Part shown: one piece after another, positions 1 to 11,589 of the stretch
How positions within the stretch are numbered: position 1 is the first letter of the stretch
How the letters are laid out: each line of letters starts with the position of its first letter
Assembly: GCA_018894105.1 (NCBI GenBank)
Contig: CM032127.1
Span: forward strand, 28,450,369 to 28,514,368
Origin: Jacaranda mimosifolia
Taxonomy: Eukaryota > Streptophyta > Magnoliopsida > Lamiales > Bignoniaceae
Reading direction: 5' to 3'
Length of the DNA stretch: 64,000 nucleotides
Made by a program: the position numbers and the translations under genes
The notes under the pieces: model-generated
Database searches by the model: none
Told to the model about the DNA's origin: nothing
Seen by the model: the letters and a program-made list of their open reading frames with translations, nothing else

Positions 1-127
1 TCAAAACAAACTAATAAAGACAATTAAAATACTTTTTTTTTTAACTCAACATGGCTTAAAACAAACTCAAAACAAAGTAATGAACAAATTCAAAAAAACT
101 CAAAACAAGCTAATAAAGACATCTAAA

Positions 128-130
<3 letters not shown>

Positions 131-165
<35 letters not shown>
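131..165. repeat. (CT)n microsatellite
   Basis: An uninterrupted CT dinucleotide run. It lies in A-rich DNA (1-330) where short phrases built on 'aaaacaaactcaaaacaa' recur several times. This stretch is downstream of the integrase of the minus-strand gypsy element and has no coding potential that I can see. Confidence 0.9.
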
Positions 166-168
<3 letters not shown>

Positions 169-649
169 ATAACTTAAAACAAACTCAAAACAAACTAATG
201 AATAAATTCAGAAACTTAAAATAGACAAATAAAGACAACTAAATTACTTTTTTTTTCAATGAAATAAGGGAAAATATAATTCAAAATAAATTCATGACTA
301 AACTTAGAAAATATTTAAGCTACACATGTACCTAATAAAGGGATCAAGTCATAACGTAGTTTAAAGAAAGCATCCTTTTTAGTGGATACCATTCACAGTT
401 TATACTCATACGGGCCAGAGTATCCATTGCTTAAACACCTCGGACTAGGTGGAGCATTTAATATTTTAACCACATAAAATACTTTTAGTGGGATAAGTTA
501 GCAGTTTAACCACGTGCACTATCTTTGGTGGATATTGTTTGCAATTTATACTCAAGCAGATAAGGAGTAATATGCTGTTTAAACTTGTGCGTCAAAGACT
601 AATCTCTCAACTTTATATGTAGTAGCATTTTAAGAACTTCCCATTTATT

Positions 650-1860
650 AGGCCAACTCTTAATCCATCTTCAGCAGCCAATTTATATGCACCATTTGTA
701 TAGACTTCTTTGACAATATAAAGACCATCCTATTTTGATATGAACTTATTCCTAGTCCAATTAGTAGTGATGACGGGCCTTCTCACAACAAGCACCAAAT
801 CCCTAACTTGAAGAGATTATTATCGCACCTTCTTGTTAAATGCCCTGGGGAGCTGAGTTTGATAACACTCAAGTCCTTGTTTTGCTTATGACCTTTTCTC
901 ATCAAGGGCCTCCAATTCCTTAAGACGTAGCATGCATTTTTTTCCCAATCAATACTACTTGTATGGATATCCTAAATGATGGAATTTGCTGCCCTAAAGG
1001 TAAGATGACTTCAATACCATAAACTAATAAATACGGAGTTGCTTGTGTAGGTGTTTTATAAGTAGTTTGATATGCCTATAAAGCTTCTTCGATTCTTTCG
1101 TGTTAATCTCTCTCTGACTTTGAGACTACATTCTTTAGCAAATTATAGAAAGCCTTATTAAATGCTTCAACTAGACCATTAGCAGCAGCATAGTACATGG
1201 AAGACTTTCTCCAATTAAAATTGAACTTCTGGCAAAGTTTGTCTATTAGACTATTTCAAAAGGGCTTTCCATTATCAATGATTATGTATCGAGAAACCCT
1301 CTAGTAATAGATGATATTGATGCAGATAAAGTCAGCAACATTTTTCTTCTTTAATTCTTTGAGGGGTACTACTTCAACCTACTTAGAGAAATAATATGTT
1401 GCAACTAATATATACAAGTGTCCAACAAAAGACTTTGTCATGGGTCTAACCACATCTAAACCCAAAGCATTAAATGGCCACAATGCAACAGTCGGATGCA
1501 ATTGCTCGAGCGGGTGAATAAGATTTGCATGAAATTAAAACCTTAACATCTTTGTGCATAAAGTATGCAATCTTCTACCATTATTGGCTAGTAGTAGCCC
1601 ATTCTTTTTATCCAAAAATATAAATTTGGACATGACTAGAGAGCACCGTAAACTCCAGAATAAGCTTCTTCCATAGTTCGAATGGCTTTTTCATCACCGA
1701 AACACCGCAAGAAAATTCGATTGAAAGATCGCCTATAAAGTACACCTTTGTAATATATGAAGTGAGCCACACAATGTCGAATATCAATTCTTTGGCAAGG
1801 ATCATCGATAACTTCTCCTACTTCAGATAATTCACAAGTGGCTGGCGTCAATCTTCTTTC
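650..1860 (-). pseudogene. Ty3/gypsy integrase, decayed
   Basis: Near 1720-1850 the minus strand encodes an N-terminal integrase region resembling the zinc-binding module (HFIYYKGVLYRR and downstream). The core follows leftwards, with peptides such as ILVATYYFSK and then IIIDNGKPFK. In functional relatives the latter holds the second catalytic Asp within a TDNG-like motif. Stops and frame changes interrupt the core repeatedly, so no functional enzyme is expected. In an active element integrase would insert the cDNA into host DNA. It follows RNase H directly, as expected for the pol order of this family. Confidence 0.75.
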
Positions 1861-2186
1861 TCTATCTCAAATACTTGAACAACATGGCTTTTATTTTCTT
1901 TGCAATCTCTATCCTCAAAAGTTGGTGGTACAATCTAACTCTTATATATTGGAATACGCACTTCATTTTTAGGCATGGCAAGTGTAGAGGCCAATTTAGT
2001 TAACACATCGACTTGTTTGTTCTCTTTCCTTAGCACATGTTCAATTTCTACATCCCTAAGCCACCTAATAAGTCTTTTGGTGCAATTAAAGTATGGAAGT
2101 AATTTAGGTTTCTTGGCTTCATATCATCCAAAGCAACTGATTGAATACCAACTTAGAATCTCCATAGACTTTAAGGTGTAACAATT

Positions 2187-2720
2187 TTATGTCAATCGCC
2201 ATCTCCAACCCAAGGATAAGAGCTTGATATTCAACAGCATTATTGGAACAATTTTAGTTAAGGTGAATAAGTATGGTAATCCTTCGTCATTAGTTGTGAT
2301 GAATACTACTCTAGCACCAACTCCTTCTCTGTAGGATGCTCCATTCAAGTACATATTCCAAGAAGGTGTAATTTCAACCACCAAGACATCTTCATCAGGT
2401 AGATCATCAAATAACTCCCACTTAGCAGGGATAAAGAGATCAGCCAAGAAGTCCACCAAAATTTGTCCTTTTGCTGCATTCTACAGAACATAGATAATTT
2501 CAAATTGCTGCAACTGAAGGTACCGTCTTGCGAGTCCATCAAAGAGGATAAGCCTTGACATGACATATTTTAGTGAATTTGCTTTTGAGACTAGACGGAC
2601 AGTATGAGCCTGAAAATAATGCTTTAGCTTTTGGATTACAAAATTAGAGCCAAACATATTGTTTTCAATCCACAAATACTTCAACTCATTTAGCGTCATC
2701 ATTCTGCTCAAGTAGTACAA
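2187..2720 (-). pseudogene. Ty3/gypsy RNase H domain, decayed
   Basis: The stretch at 2187-2459 encodes DFLADLFIPAKWE, then a VLVVEITPSW segment, then YLNGASYREGVGARVVF. The last matches the RNase H start normally written as FDGA in this lineage, so the first catalytic Asp appears replaced by Asn. Parts of the RT-RNase H connection can be read in other frames up to about 2720. The domain would degrade the RNA strand during reverse transcription. Frame breaks on both sides and the substituted Asp argue against activity. Confidence 0.75.
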
Positions 2721-2989
2721 GGTATTTTATTTTCTTCATCATCTCTTGCACTAGTAAAGCTCTAAAGGAACCTTATTGAGCAACGATATAAAAGATCAGT
2801 AGGCATCTAGTTACTGGTGTGACCAACATAGGAGGCTTCACTAGATAAGTTTTTATGCTCTTAAAAGCATTACTACAAGCTTTATTCTATTTAAACAAAA
2901 TGCCTTTCTTGATGTGACAACTAAATGGTTGACATCTACTAGCTAAGTTTGATATGAATCTTCAAAGATAAACTAGCTTTCCTTACAGG

Positions 2990-4015
2990 CTTTTGAGTTC
3001 ATGGATATCTTAAGGTTCAAGCATTTTCAAAATTGCATCAATCATTGCTTGCTCGATTTCCATGCCTCGACAATGAACAATGAATCCTAGGAACTTTTCG
3101 GATGTAACACCAAATACACACTTTAATGGGTTCATTTTAAGTTGATATTTTCTCAAGCGGTCAAAAACTTATCTCAAATCTTAGAAGTGATCTTTTCGCC
3201 ATTTGGACTTGACAACTAGATCATCAACATAACATTCATTGCTCTTGTGAAGCATATTGTTGAAGATCTTCTATGTGGCTTTTTTATATGTGGCACCAGT
3301 ATTTTTCAATCCAAATGGCATTATTCTATAGCAATATATTCTCTTGGGAGTACGAAATGCTACCAATTGACATGCGCATTTTACCCAGATGATCCATCCA
3401 TAAATGATAGTACTTCATGCCCTGTGGTAGCATCAATCATGAGTTCTGCAATGGGTAATGGAAAATCATCCTTAAGACATGCACCATTCATGTCCCTAAA
3501 GTCGATGAAAACTCGAATTTGTCCATTTTTCTTTCTTATTGGGACAATGCTAGAGATTCATGTTAGATACTTGAGTTTTGGAACGAACCCAACCTCGAGG
3601 AGCTTGTTCACTTCTACTTCAATCAAAGAAACTAATTCAAGATGAAACCAATGTTGAGCTTATTTGACTGGATGAGTTCCTTTCTTTACTTATAAATAAT
3701 GGACCGCGCCTTTAGATCTAATCCAGGCATTTCATTGTATGACCATGCAAACACATCCTTGAATTCGTGTAACAATTCAACATACACTTCTTTTTCCTCA
3801 GTGGTCAACAAAGCACTAATGTAGATAGGTCGAGGGACATTGGCATCACCCAAATTAATCTCTTTCAATTTATCAACAATAGCCTTAACACCTTCTTCAA
3901 ACTTAGGAAAGGCAGTTTCAACATCTTTTTCTTCCATAAAAAATTCTTCACTCAAAGTAATATGGTACGTTGGCGCAATATCTCCTTCCACGGGCTCAGT
4001 TTTCTTGAATTCCAT
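2990..4015 (-). pseudogene. Ty3/gypsy reverse transcriptase, decayed but with YVDD retained
   Basis: The right part (3686-4015) is an open stretch containing LLHEFKDVFAWSYNEMPGLD, the conserved lead-in to RT in plant Ty3/gypsy elements. The palm follows leftwards, broken over several frames. At 3220-3231 the minus strand encodes the intact catalytic box YVDD, followed by LVVKSKWRKDH. The domain would synthesise element cDNA. Stops near 3690 and frame changes further left show that the copy is inactive overall, although the active-site motif survives. Confidence 0.8.
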
Positions 4016-4449
4016 ACATGTCCTTGTTTGTCCATTCCTTTTTCTTATATGGATTGTCTACATGATGATATCTTTCTCACTTATGTAACCACTACTGATA
4101 AGCTTGGAGAATTTCTTGAAAAGATGATCACATGATATCTTTTGAGTTTGTGTGAAGGCAGCAATTTGTAGATTAATCTTTAAGACTTTGTCACATGATA
4201 TACTTAAAATAATATGATACCTCATGCATGAAGGAATCAAACTCCTAAGCTTATGCATCTTACCATTCCGCTTCAAGTACTTTAGAATTTTAGATATATT
4301 CAGTCTTTGATTATAGGTTATTTTATGCCTACACTTTTTGAGTCTATCGAAAATTGAGATTTACTGGATTTTCTTCCCATTTTCATTGAAACTATCATTT
4401 GTTGAGGAAAATTCCTCTCCAACTATATGATTGTTGCTGGCACTTCTAA

Positions 4450-5091
4450 TCACAATGTGAATAGGATTTTGGGAAACAAATTCAAGTCCCATTCGAGAGC
4501 TTTGAATAGCATGCCCATTTTCTTCATCGTCTTTTGGGTAGCATTAAGTCCATACATTTGCTTACCAGTAACCTCAGGAGGGAGAATCCCCAAAATAAAA
4601 CTTTCTCGTGGATTATATCTAGCCTTGAAAAGAAGTTTATAAGCTTTTAAATCAAGGCAATTCTCATTTTGAAGCCACATGGATTCTCCTAGTTCCTTCT
4701 CAACTTTTTGAGTTAGGCAAACAAACCCTTTTGGTGCTAAAGAGATGGCTTCTTTACATGAAGTTTGGTTAGAGGAAAGCCAAGTTTTTAATCTTAGTTC
4801 CTCCATTAGGATCATCTTGCTACTTGAATTCTTCTTGTCCTTTGGCTTTGACAGTCTTTATATCTACGATGTAGTGTTTGGCATCGGCTAAGTGCAATTA
4901 GCTTCAGTGAAAGGTTTGCTATCCCCAAGCATTTTCTTCACCATACCTTGATGATAATACTTGAAGCATTTATGCCAAATGGAGGGAACTACACCATTTT
5001 CATGTAACCAAGGTCGGCCTAAAAGCATATTATATGATGTCTTGGCATCTATAACATGAAAGAATGTAGTTGACAATGTATCATCCATCAA
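4450..5091 (-). pseudogene. Ty3/gypsy protease and protease-RT linker, decayed
   Basis: At 4888-5091 the minus strand encodes FHVIDAKTSYNMLLGRPWLH, the C-terminal hallmark (ILGRPWL-like) of the aspartic protease in this lineage, followed by HENGVVPS and KPFTEANC. An open stretch at 4450-4815 to the left looks like linker sequence between protease and RT. The catalytic Asp region would lie to the right, near 5100-5200, and is not readable in one frame. The protease would process the Gag-Pol polyprotein. Confidence 0.65.
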
Positions 5092-5197
5092 TAGTTGTAT
5101 CCTTATTAGTCCAAGAGTATTTTGGCCCCTTGATTGAATCCTTGGATCAACGGATGACTGTTTGTTAGTTCATCCGTGGAGATTCCTAAGTCCCTCA

Positions 5198-7109
5198 TTA
5201 CACACAATGGCAAGATATTGACTGCAAAGCCTCAATCAAAATTCTATTTATTTTCTGCTCATGAACATAGCCAGATACAAATATTGGCCTATTATGGGGT
5301 TTAGAGCCAAGCAACAAATCCTCGTCAGTGAAAATCATTGCTAACATGAACTCCTCAGTCATCTCATGGTTCTCTAAATCAGATAAGACATGCTTCACTA
5401 GAAGGATCTTTTCTTCACTTACATACAATTTTACTATCATGATCAGATTTTCACCATCACCAAGTACATCCTTTTTTGCAACTTTATGATTTTCAATCTC
5501 GATAGTAGCAAGACCTGAGGCTGCATTATCCTCCTCAAATGAGATTTTCCCTTGTTGAACTAACTGCATCATTTTATCTTTGAATACAAAGCAGTCGTGG
5601 ATTGGGTGACCCATCAACCCGATGGTACTCGCAATATTTTGGGTCATCAATTTTCCAGCTTCTTCAGGTTGCTTCATTGCATACAAATTCAATGAGATTT
5701 GAATTTAGCAAATCATCAAATATTTTAGAGACATCAGAGTCGAGAAATGGGTACATCTTAGCCTATATCTCTTTCAAAGTCAATTTTCTTTGTCTTCTTC
5801 TTTAGAAAACGTCTTTCTTTTCATCATTTATGATATCTGCCTTTTCACGAAATCTGATGGGTATTACATTCACCATTATAGCTTTTTTACTTGGAGTCTT
5901 GGAAAGAAGTTTGCCCTCTTTCTTGAATTCTTGTTTTTCCATTGACTTGAGAGGCTCTTGAACTGGCAGCCCCTCAATTTTGCTAGCAGACATGCTTAAG
6001 TCCATACCATGGGCTCGAGTAGCTAACTCTTTAAATGTATGTGGCTAAGTTCCTTGGAAGATATATCAAAGTCCCCAATGTATCCCTTGAATGCAAATCT
6101 CAATGGTTGATGCCTCAGATAATTGATCTTTGTAATTAAGACTTAAATTTCTCTAGCAAATGACGTAGTTAATGTCTGGTTCTTCTTACCACTGGCGAGA
6201 ATTAGTGAATTCAATCATACTCACCATCCTTCGAGTGCTATAGAAGAGATTGAGAGATTTTTGCTCCAATTGCCCCTAGCTATCAATTGGGCCCACCTCT
6301 AGGCTAGTGTACTAATTAAAAGCATTACCCTTCAAAGATTCAATAAACTGCTTGACTAGGTGATCTCCATATGTCCCAACATTATTGTAGGTCTTAATAA
6401 AAAAGCTACATGCTGCTTTGGATTACCTTTACCATCAAATTACTGAAACTTTGGGGTTTGGTATCTAATTGGCATTTTCAAATCATCAATCCTTTGAGTA
6501 TATAGCTTGGAATAAGTCATAAATGACTTAGAAATTCCCTCAAGCTTCTCTTTCATAATTCCCATGAAAAAGTCCTTCAGTTTGTCAATAGAATTAGTCC
6601 ATCAGCGAAAACTTGCAACTCTTCTATTAAAAACTACTCATCTTTTCTATTGGTTACTTCTTTGTAGATATTTTGCCTTCATCTTGAGCTTCAATTTATT
6701 TCTCCACCACATTATTGGTATCAATATTGTCCACCTTATTCACTAATTTAGAGATTTAGGAGTCTTGCTCTTGGACATGCTTTGCAAGTCCTTCAATAGC
6801 CTTCGTCAAATTAGCAATTAGTTCCTTCAAAGTTGTAGCACTTACCACCATCACCGTTGCCATGCTTGAGGAACTTGATGTCGAGTGAGGAGTAGATGAT
6901 GTTGATTCTTCCTTTGATTCTCCACCACCTTTATTGGTATCAATAGTATACGGCAATGCCTTTTCCATAATTTCAAGTGAAGGAGCCACTTCTAAAGATG
7001 ATTGTAGCATTTTGGACATACTTTTTGTAGTAACACCAACACTTCTTGCTCCAGTACTTAAGGAATTTGAGATAGTAATTTTTAGTGTTGTTGTCTTGTT
7101 GGCGGCCAT
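5198..7109 (-). pseudogene. Ty3/gypsy gag, decayed
   Basis: The probable start is the Met at 7109 (MAANKTTTLKITIS). An upstream in-frame Met at 7121 is also possible. The N-terminal 120 residues are Ser/Thr-rich, ending in a short amphipathic segment (TLKELIANLTKAIEGLAKHV). The middle (5800-6750) is broken by stops. The 5198-5692 segment contains GHPIHDCFVFKDKMMQLVQQ, a conserved region just before the protease in this group. Gag would form the cytoplasmic particle. At least four separate open stretches in different frames mean that it cannot be made whole. Confidence 0.65.
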
Positions 7110-7315
7110 TTTATGCTTCAATTTGATTAAGGGACAAGATAAGAGGTAGCGATTAGCGCAACTTTTTTGTCTACAAAAACAAAAATTACAAGATAGGAAA
7201 AATCATACAAATAAAATGAAATTGAAACTTATTAATTGTGAATTCAATCTCTAAAATCATACTCTGATTTTTCCCTTCTAAAGATGATCTTGGAATTTGA
7301 TGAGCTCCATGATAA

Positions 7316-7545
7316 ATGCTTTGAACACTATGAATCTCTTTGACTTTGATTTGAAATAATGCCAATTCAAGGGCTTTGCACCATAATCTCGAATCAAATG
7401 CCAAAATATAGGAGCTCTGCGAGGAAAACCTTGAATGCCGTAGATCTCCTTGAATTTTATTTGAGAAAAATAACGTCAATTCAAGGGCTTTGCACTGTAA
7501 TCCCAAATCAAATGGCAAAATAGATGAGCTCTGCGAAGATCGCCT
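7316..7545 (-). repeat. Two tandem copies of a ~115-bp unit in the gypsy leader/LTR
   Basis: The phrase 'caattcaagggctttgca' occurs near 7363 and again near 7477. It is flanked in both copies by similar sequence ('aatctctttgactttgattt' versus 'gatctccttgaattttattt'). The period is about 114-115 bp and the copies are clearly diverged. Confidence 0.7.
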
Positions 7546-7678
7546 TGAATGTCGTGGATCTCCTTAAAGTTGCTTAAAAGAATTATTGAGTTCTTTCAAA
7601 GTTTCTCTCACTTGCTAGGACTTGTGTTGTTGTTTGTTGTTGCCGATATTGTTGTGTGGAATGACTATTAATCACCCC

Positions 7679-7687
7679 CTTTATATA
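7679..7687 (-). promoter_or_regulatory. TATA box of the minus-strand gypsy LTR
   Basis: The minus strand reads TATATAAAG here, about 560 bp upstream of the gag start at 7109. The position suits the U3/R boundary of the 5' LTR. Function is inferred from position and motif only. Confidence 0.5.
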
Positions 7688-8059
7688 GATGTCTAATGAG
7701 AGACTCCTAGATTGACTTGAACATATTTTATAGTTATCTCTTCAATGAAATAATATCAAATATCAAGAGATAATATTACATAATTTGATTTGATTGGTCC
7801 ATGTACATAGATATGCCACATGCTGCAATTTGGTTAGCCCAAAATTGCTAGGCCACATAACTTGATTTGATTGGATATGACACTTTATTTTGACACTCGT
7901 CAATATCTAATTTGAGCATAAAATAAATACTACAATGTTAATTAAAAACCAACTATTTATCTTTTGGAATTAAATATAACAAATCCCAAAACATAAATAG
8001 AAAATTTTAAATATTTCACATGTGTCGCTTTTAAATTACTCAAAAATTATCCATTTACA

Positions 8060-9430
8060 AGAACTTACCTTGACCGTTTTGTCCAAGTAGTCAATCAAAT
8101 CCGTCGTATGGGCCAAGAACTCTTACCCGGCATCATCCATCAAAGCTTGAAAGACTTGAAATTATGGGAGTTGAATTCTAAGAAACCTCCTGCTATTCTA
8201 AAAAAGCTTCTAATGCATGCTGAGAAGTACATCAGGATTACGAAAACTTCAACTGCCTAGAAGCCCATATGCACAAGCTGCGTGATGAAGGAAGTGATAA
8301 TAGCAAGAAACAAGGAGATTGTTTACGTAGCCCTCATTGTGTGCACACTACATACATGCCACTTACTGTTCCTATGGTGGAAATTCTGATAGTAGCATTA
8401 CAATGCTATCTCATTTAACAACCTCCTTAGAAAACAACAGAAGATCCAAAGAAGTCAAAGTTAGATAATTTATGTCATTTCTACCATAATAGCTAGCATG
8501 CTCATAGAAAAATGCAGACACCTGAGTGGTGAAATTGAAAAATTGACTTAGAGAGGACATCTCAAGGAGTATATGGCGCAGATGTCGTCTAGTCCTAAAA
8601 AGAGCCCTCTGACAAATATGAGTGAAAATCGTCGACAATAACATGATGACCACTTGGATCCTAAGGACCATCAACACCAACACAACCTTGAAAACCTCCA
8701 TACAACTGGTGCCGTCTCAATAATCTTAGGAAGACTGATTGACGGAGACTCCACCAATACTAAAAAAGTGCTACTGCGAGCGCAAGACAAGCACAAGCTC
8801 ATGCTGTTGATCCTATCTTGGGAATATTCGAGGTACATCCACTAACACCCAACATCACCTTTGGAGAAAAAGATATGGAGCTAGGGTGAGGACACCACAA
8901 TAATGCATCAGTGATCTATGTATCCCTCGTTAATTTTTAGGTATACAGAAAATATTTGTAAACAATAGTAGATCGGTAGATATCTTGTTTCACGACGCAT
9001 TCTTCCAGTTAGGAGTAGATAACACACAGTGGCAGAAAATTAGTATCCCCTGGTGCGATTCACGGGTGACGTAGTGGAAACACTAGGAGAAGTACTACTA
9101 GCCCTTTCTCTAGGTACTCACCCAAAGCGAGGAGTAAACATGTTAAGGTTCTTAGTAATCAAGACTCCATCTATATATAATGTGGTATTAAAGAGACCTA
9201 CGTTGAACGAATTCCAAGCAGTTATTTCGACGTGCCATATGAAGTTAAAATTTCCCATGCTAAGTGGAATTAGAAATGCTATTTGAGATCGAAGTGCAAC
9301 TAGAGAGTGCTACACCAATACTGTAAAGAGCATCGAGAGCTCTGCTTCCAAAACAGATCAAATTAAGGAACTACAAAGCATCAAGAAGAGAAATAAGCGT
9401 AAAAGTGTGTTGCAAAATACCAACATCCTG
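8060..9430 (+). pseudogene. Ty3/gypsy gag-protease remnant, plus strand
   Basis: A second gypsy fragment in the opposite orientation to the first. Around 8200-8250 the plus strand encodes LMHAEKYIRITKTS, like the Gag capsid end. At 9053-9286 it encodes LRFLVIKTPSIYNVVLKRPT followed by LNEFQAVISTCHMKLKFP, the conserved protease C-terminus of Tat-type elements (the usual motif is YN-ILGRPTLN). No RT or integrase follows. Sequence after 9430 is non-coding spacer, then an antisense ORF. This is a deleted or non-autonomous element rather than a simple 5' fragment. Confidence 0.7.
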
Positions 9431-9689
9431 GAGATATTCACGATGTACTACTTGCACACGTCGCCTGTGCCGGTCTCTGTTATTACTTGTTTTCCTTAGA
9501 ATAATTTTTGATTCAGTATTTCATATTTGCTCTAAAGCATTTTTTTTTTCCAAGTAAGAAGTTGATTTTTTATTCTGATTTGAATAAAGCCTGCTCACTT
9601 GGGAATGGAACCTCTGTGTTGATACTATTTTCTTAAATAAATGTAATTTTTCATAATGCCAATATCTACGACTATAACTTAACTTATTT

Positions 9690-10460
9690 GAAATGCTCAC
9701 ACACCGCTGTGCATAGCACTCTTGAAGACACATTGGCATAATCCCACTACAAGGTTGCTCATAGAGTATGTGGTCGCCACCTATAAGCATAATCTCAATA
9801 TATGGCCCTCCGAGGACGTGGTTGCTGGCATAAGCCTCCTCTAGAAGACACGTGATTGCCAACCCAAAACATGCCCATTGTAATTCCTCTGGGTAGGTGG
9901 TAACTCTTGAATTAATTTAACTGTATTGCCCTCTGGGAGGCATGTGATAACTGAGCAAAAAAGTCCATCTTGAATCCTCACGGCAATGTATCAACATTTT
10001 CAAAAAGTAACACATGCTTACTTAATCAATTCAGCATAAGCCTACAACGAAGTCTCCTAAGAGGTATATAGATGTACTCCTCATATCAATTATTGAACCC
10101 TCCTAATGGTGTATGGACCATGCACTAATCTTAATTATAATGATTCTGTAAGGCCTCATGAATGAGGCTCGCCTAAGATGTTACCTCAAACTTCACTATT
10201 GCGACTACTAAATGAATTAATACCTTTAAAATAAGATCCTCTACATAACATCTTCATGATATTTAGTTTCTAAGCCCTTGCCAACAAGGCGTACAACTAT
10301 ACTCCTAATGAACTATTAAGTATCACAATGAAACCTCACCAATGAGGCATCCAGTTTAAGTTAATATCAAAGACTAAGCGTTGCAAAATGACCTCACCAG
10401 TGAGGCATGCAACAAATTAACTTTGATCAACTGTTTATCATGATAAAAGCCTCATTAATA
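9690..10460. repeat. Degenerate hairpin-bearing minisatellite (CCTCA-loop-TGAGG)
   Basis: Phrases of the form 'cctcaccaatgaggcat' recur roughly every 50-70 bp in diverged forms, for example near 10147, 10330 and 10390. Related variants such as 'ccctctgggaggcatgtg' occur near 9930. The cleanest copies form a 5-bp stem (CCTCA/TGAGG) with a 4-base loop. No coding potential is visible. The position, between gypsy coding remnants and an antisense ORF, fits the spacer seen in Tat-type retrotransposons. Confidence 0.6.
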
Positions 10461-10724
10461 AAACTCACTTATCTTCTTGTGCAATGCTCTATACGAGTCA
10501 ACAGCAGCTATTCACAAGGACTTGACATAAAGCTTAATAAAAAAGTAAATCTATACCTTCCTCATATGATCTTATCATGCATTGAACTCACATCAATAAC
10601 AATCAATAGAAGCTCAAAAAAACATAAGTCTATCAAGCGTTTCTCTAAGTATCCAACTAAATGCCAAAAACTCGACCGTAGAGACTCTCAATAACTTTAG
10701 GGAAAACCAATATGTTTCCAATAA

Positions 10725-10766
10725 GGGGGAGGGAGAAAGAGAGGGGGGGAGATAGAGAGAGAGGCC
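10725..10766. repeat. GA-rich low-complexity tract
   Basis: A purine run of GGGAGAGA type between the two minisatellite blocks. It has no other feature. Confidence 0.7.
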
Positions 10767-10794
10767 GAGTGTACAGTGTCACAATCGAACTAGT

Positions 10795-11100
10795 TATTGG
10801 GCACCCAAAATAGGCTTTCAATAAATGCCCAATCGGGTGCCCAGTAGCTTCCAACCAGATACTAAGATAGATACCCAGCGCGAGCATCTAAGCTGGGCAC
10901 CTAGTACGAGCACCCAAGTCAAGCGCCCAATGGATACTTAGCATCGGCACCTAAGTCAAGCACCCGATGGACACTCAACACTTAGGCATCCCACACAGAC
11001 AGTTGAGATAGGCCCCCAAGATAGGCTCTAGTGAACAATTAATAGAGGCCCTACATTGGCACCTGGTACTTCAACGTAGCCTGACCCCTAACACCTAGGC
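10795..11100. repeat. Second degenerate short repeat, GCACCCAA/TAAG type
   Basis: Phrases such as 'gcacctaagtcaagcaccc' and 'gcacccaagtcaagcgccc' recur with linking 'atggacactcaac' or similar sequence, giving a diverged repeat of roughly 45-50 bp. It is more GC-rich than its surroundings. It is probably part of the same retrotransposon spacer as the preceding repeat. Confidence 0.55.
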
Positions 11101-11589
11101 AAAATGATGTTATGGTTTATTTTCTTGCTAGGATCCACCATAATTGCTTCACGTAGGCAAACCCGCGCACAAAATACAAAGATTCATAGGTACACCCCCA
11201 ATATAGCAAAAATAATTAAGTTTACATAATGCAAAGAAAAAAAAAGAATTATGATATCACTTAAATGTCACTTATTTGGCCAAGTAACTGAACAAACATG
11301 AATAAGCAAAAGAAAAGCATAAGGAAGCAAACACTCACGATGACGAAAAAAATATATGGTCAATACTTGGCCTCCAAAAGGAATAACAAAATCCAAAATC
11401 AGTCGAAACAATACTTAAGCTAGCTAAAAATGTTAAGTAGTATCAAGTACTAAACAAAAAGCAAAGACTCCTATTCACTAGTCCGATCCTAAAGAAATAT
11501 TTCTTCTCCTACAAAGAGGCCTCAACTGGGTCTTCCACCATAGCTTTTGCACCAACCTCAGGAGTCGTTCCATGTTCCTCAGTAGGAAG

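Larger units (their letters stand above)
1..8050 (-). mobile_element. Ty3/gypsy LTR retrotransposon, Tat-like, decayed, 3' part beyond window
   Basis: Gag, protease, RT, RNase H and integrase homology appears in that order when read right to left on the minus strand, which is Ty3/gypsy order (integrase last). Many stops and frameshifts break it. A TATA-like box at 7679-7687 on the minus strand, about 560 bp upstream of gag, suggests that about 7150-8050 holds the 5' LTR and leader. The matching 3' LTR is not seen and probably lies beyond base 1. Assignment to the Tat side of Ty3/gypsy is from the style of the RNase H and integrase peptides and is an inference. The right edge is approximate. 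Confidence 0.8.

Noticed and set aside
9521..9862. Open frame of 113 codons on the minus strand
   Set aside because: No recognisable domain. It lies across the repeat-bearing spacer of a retrotransposon and looks like chance.
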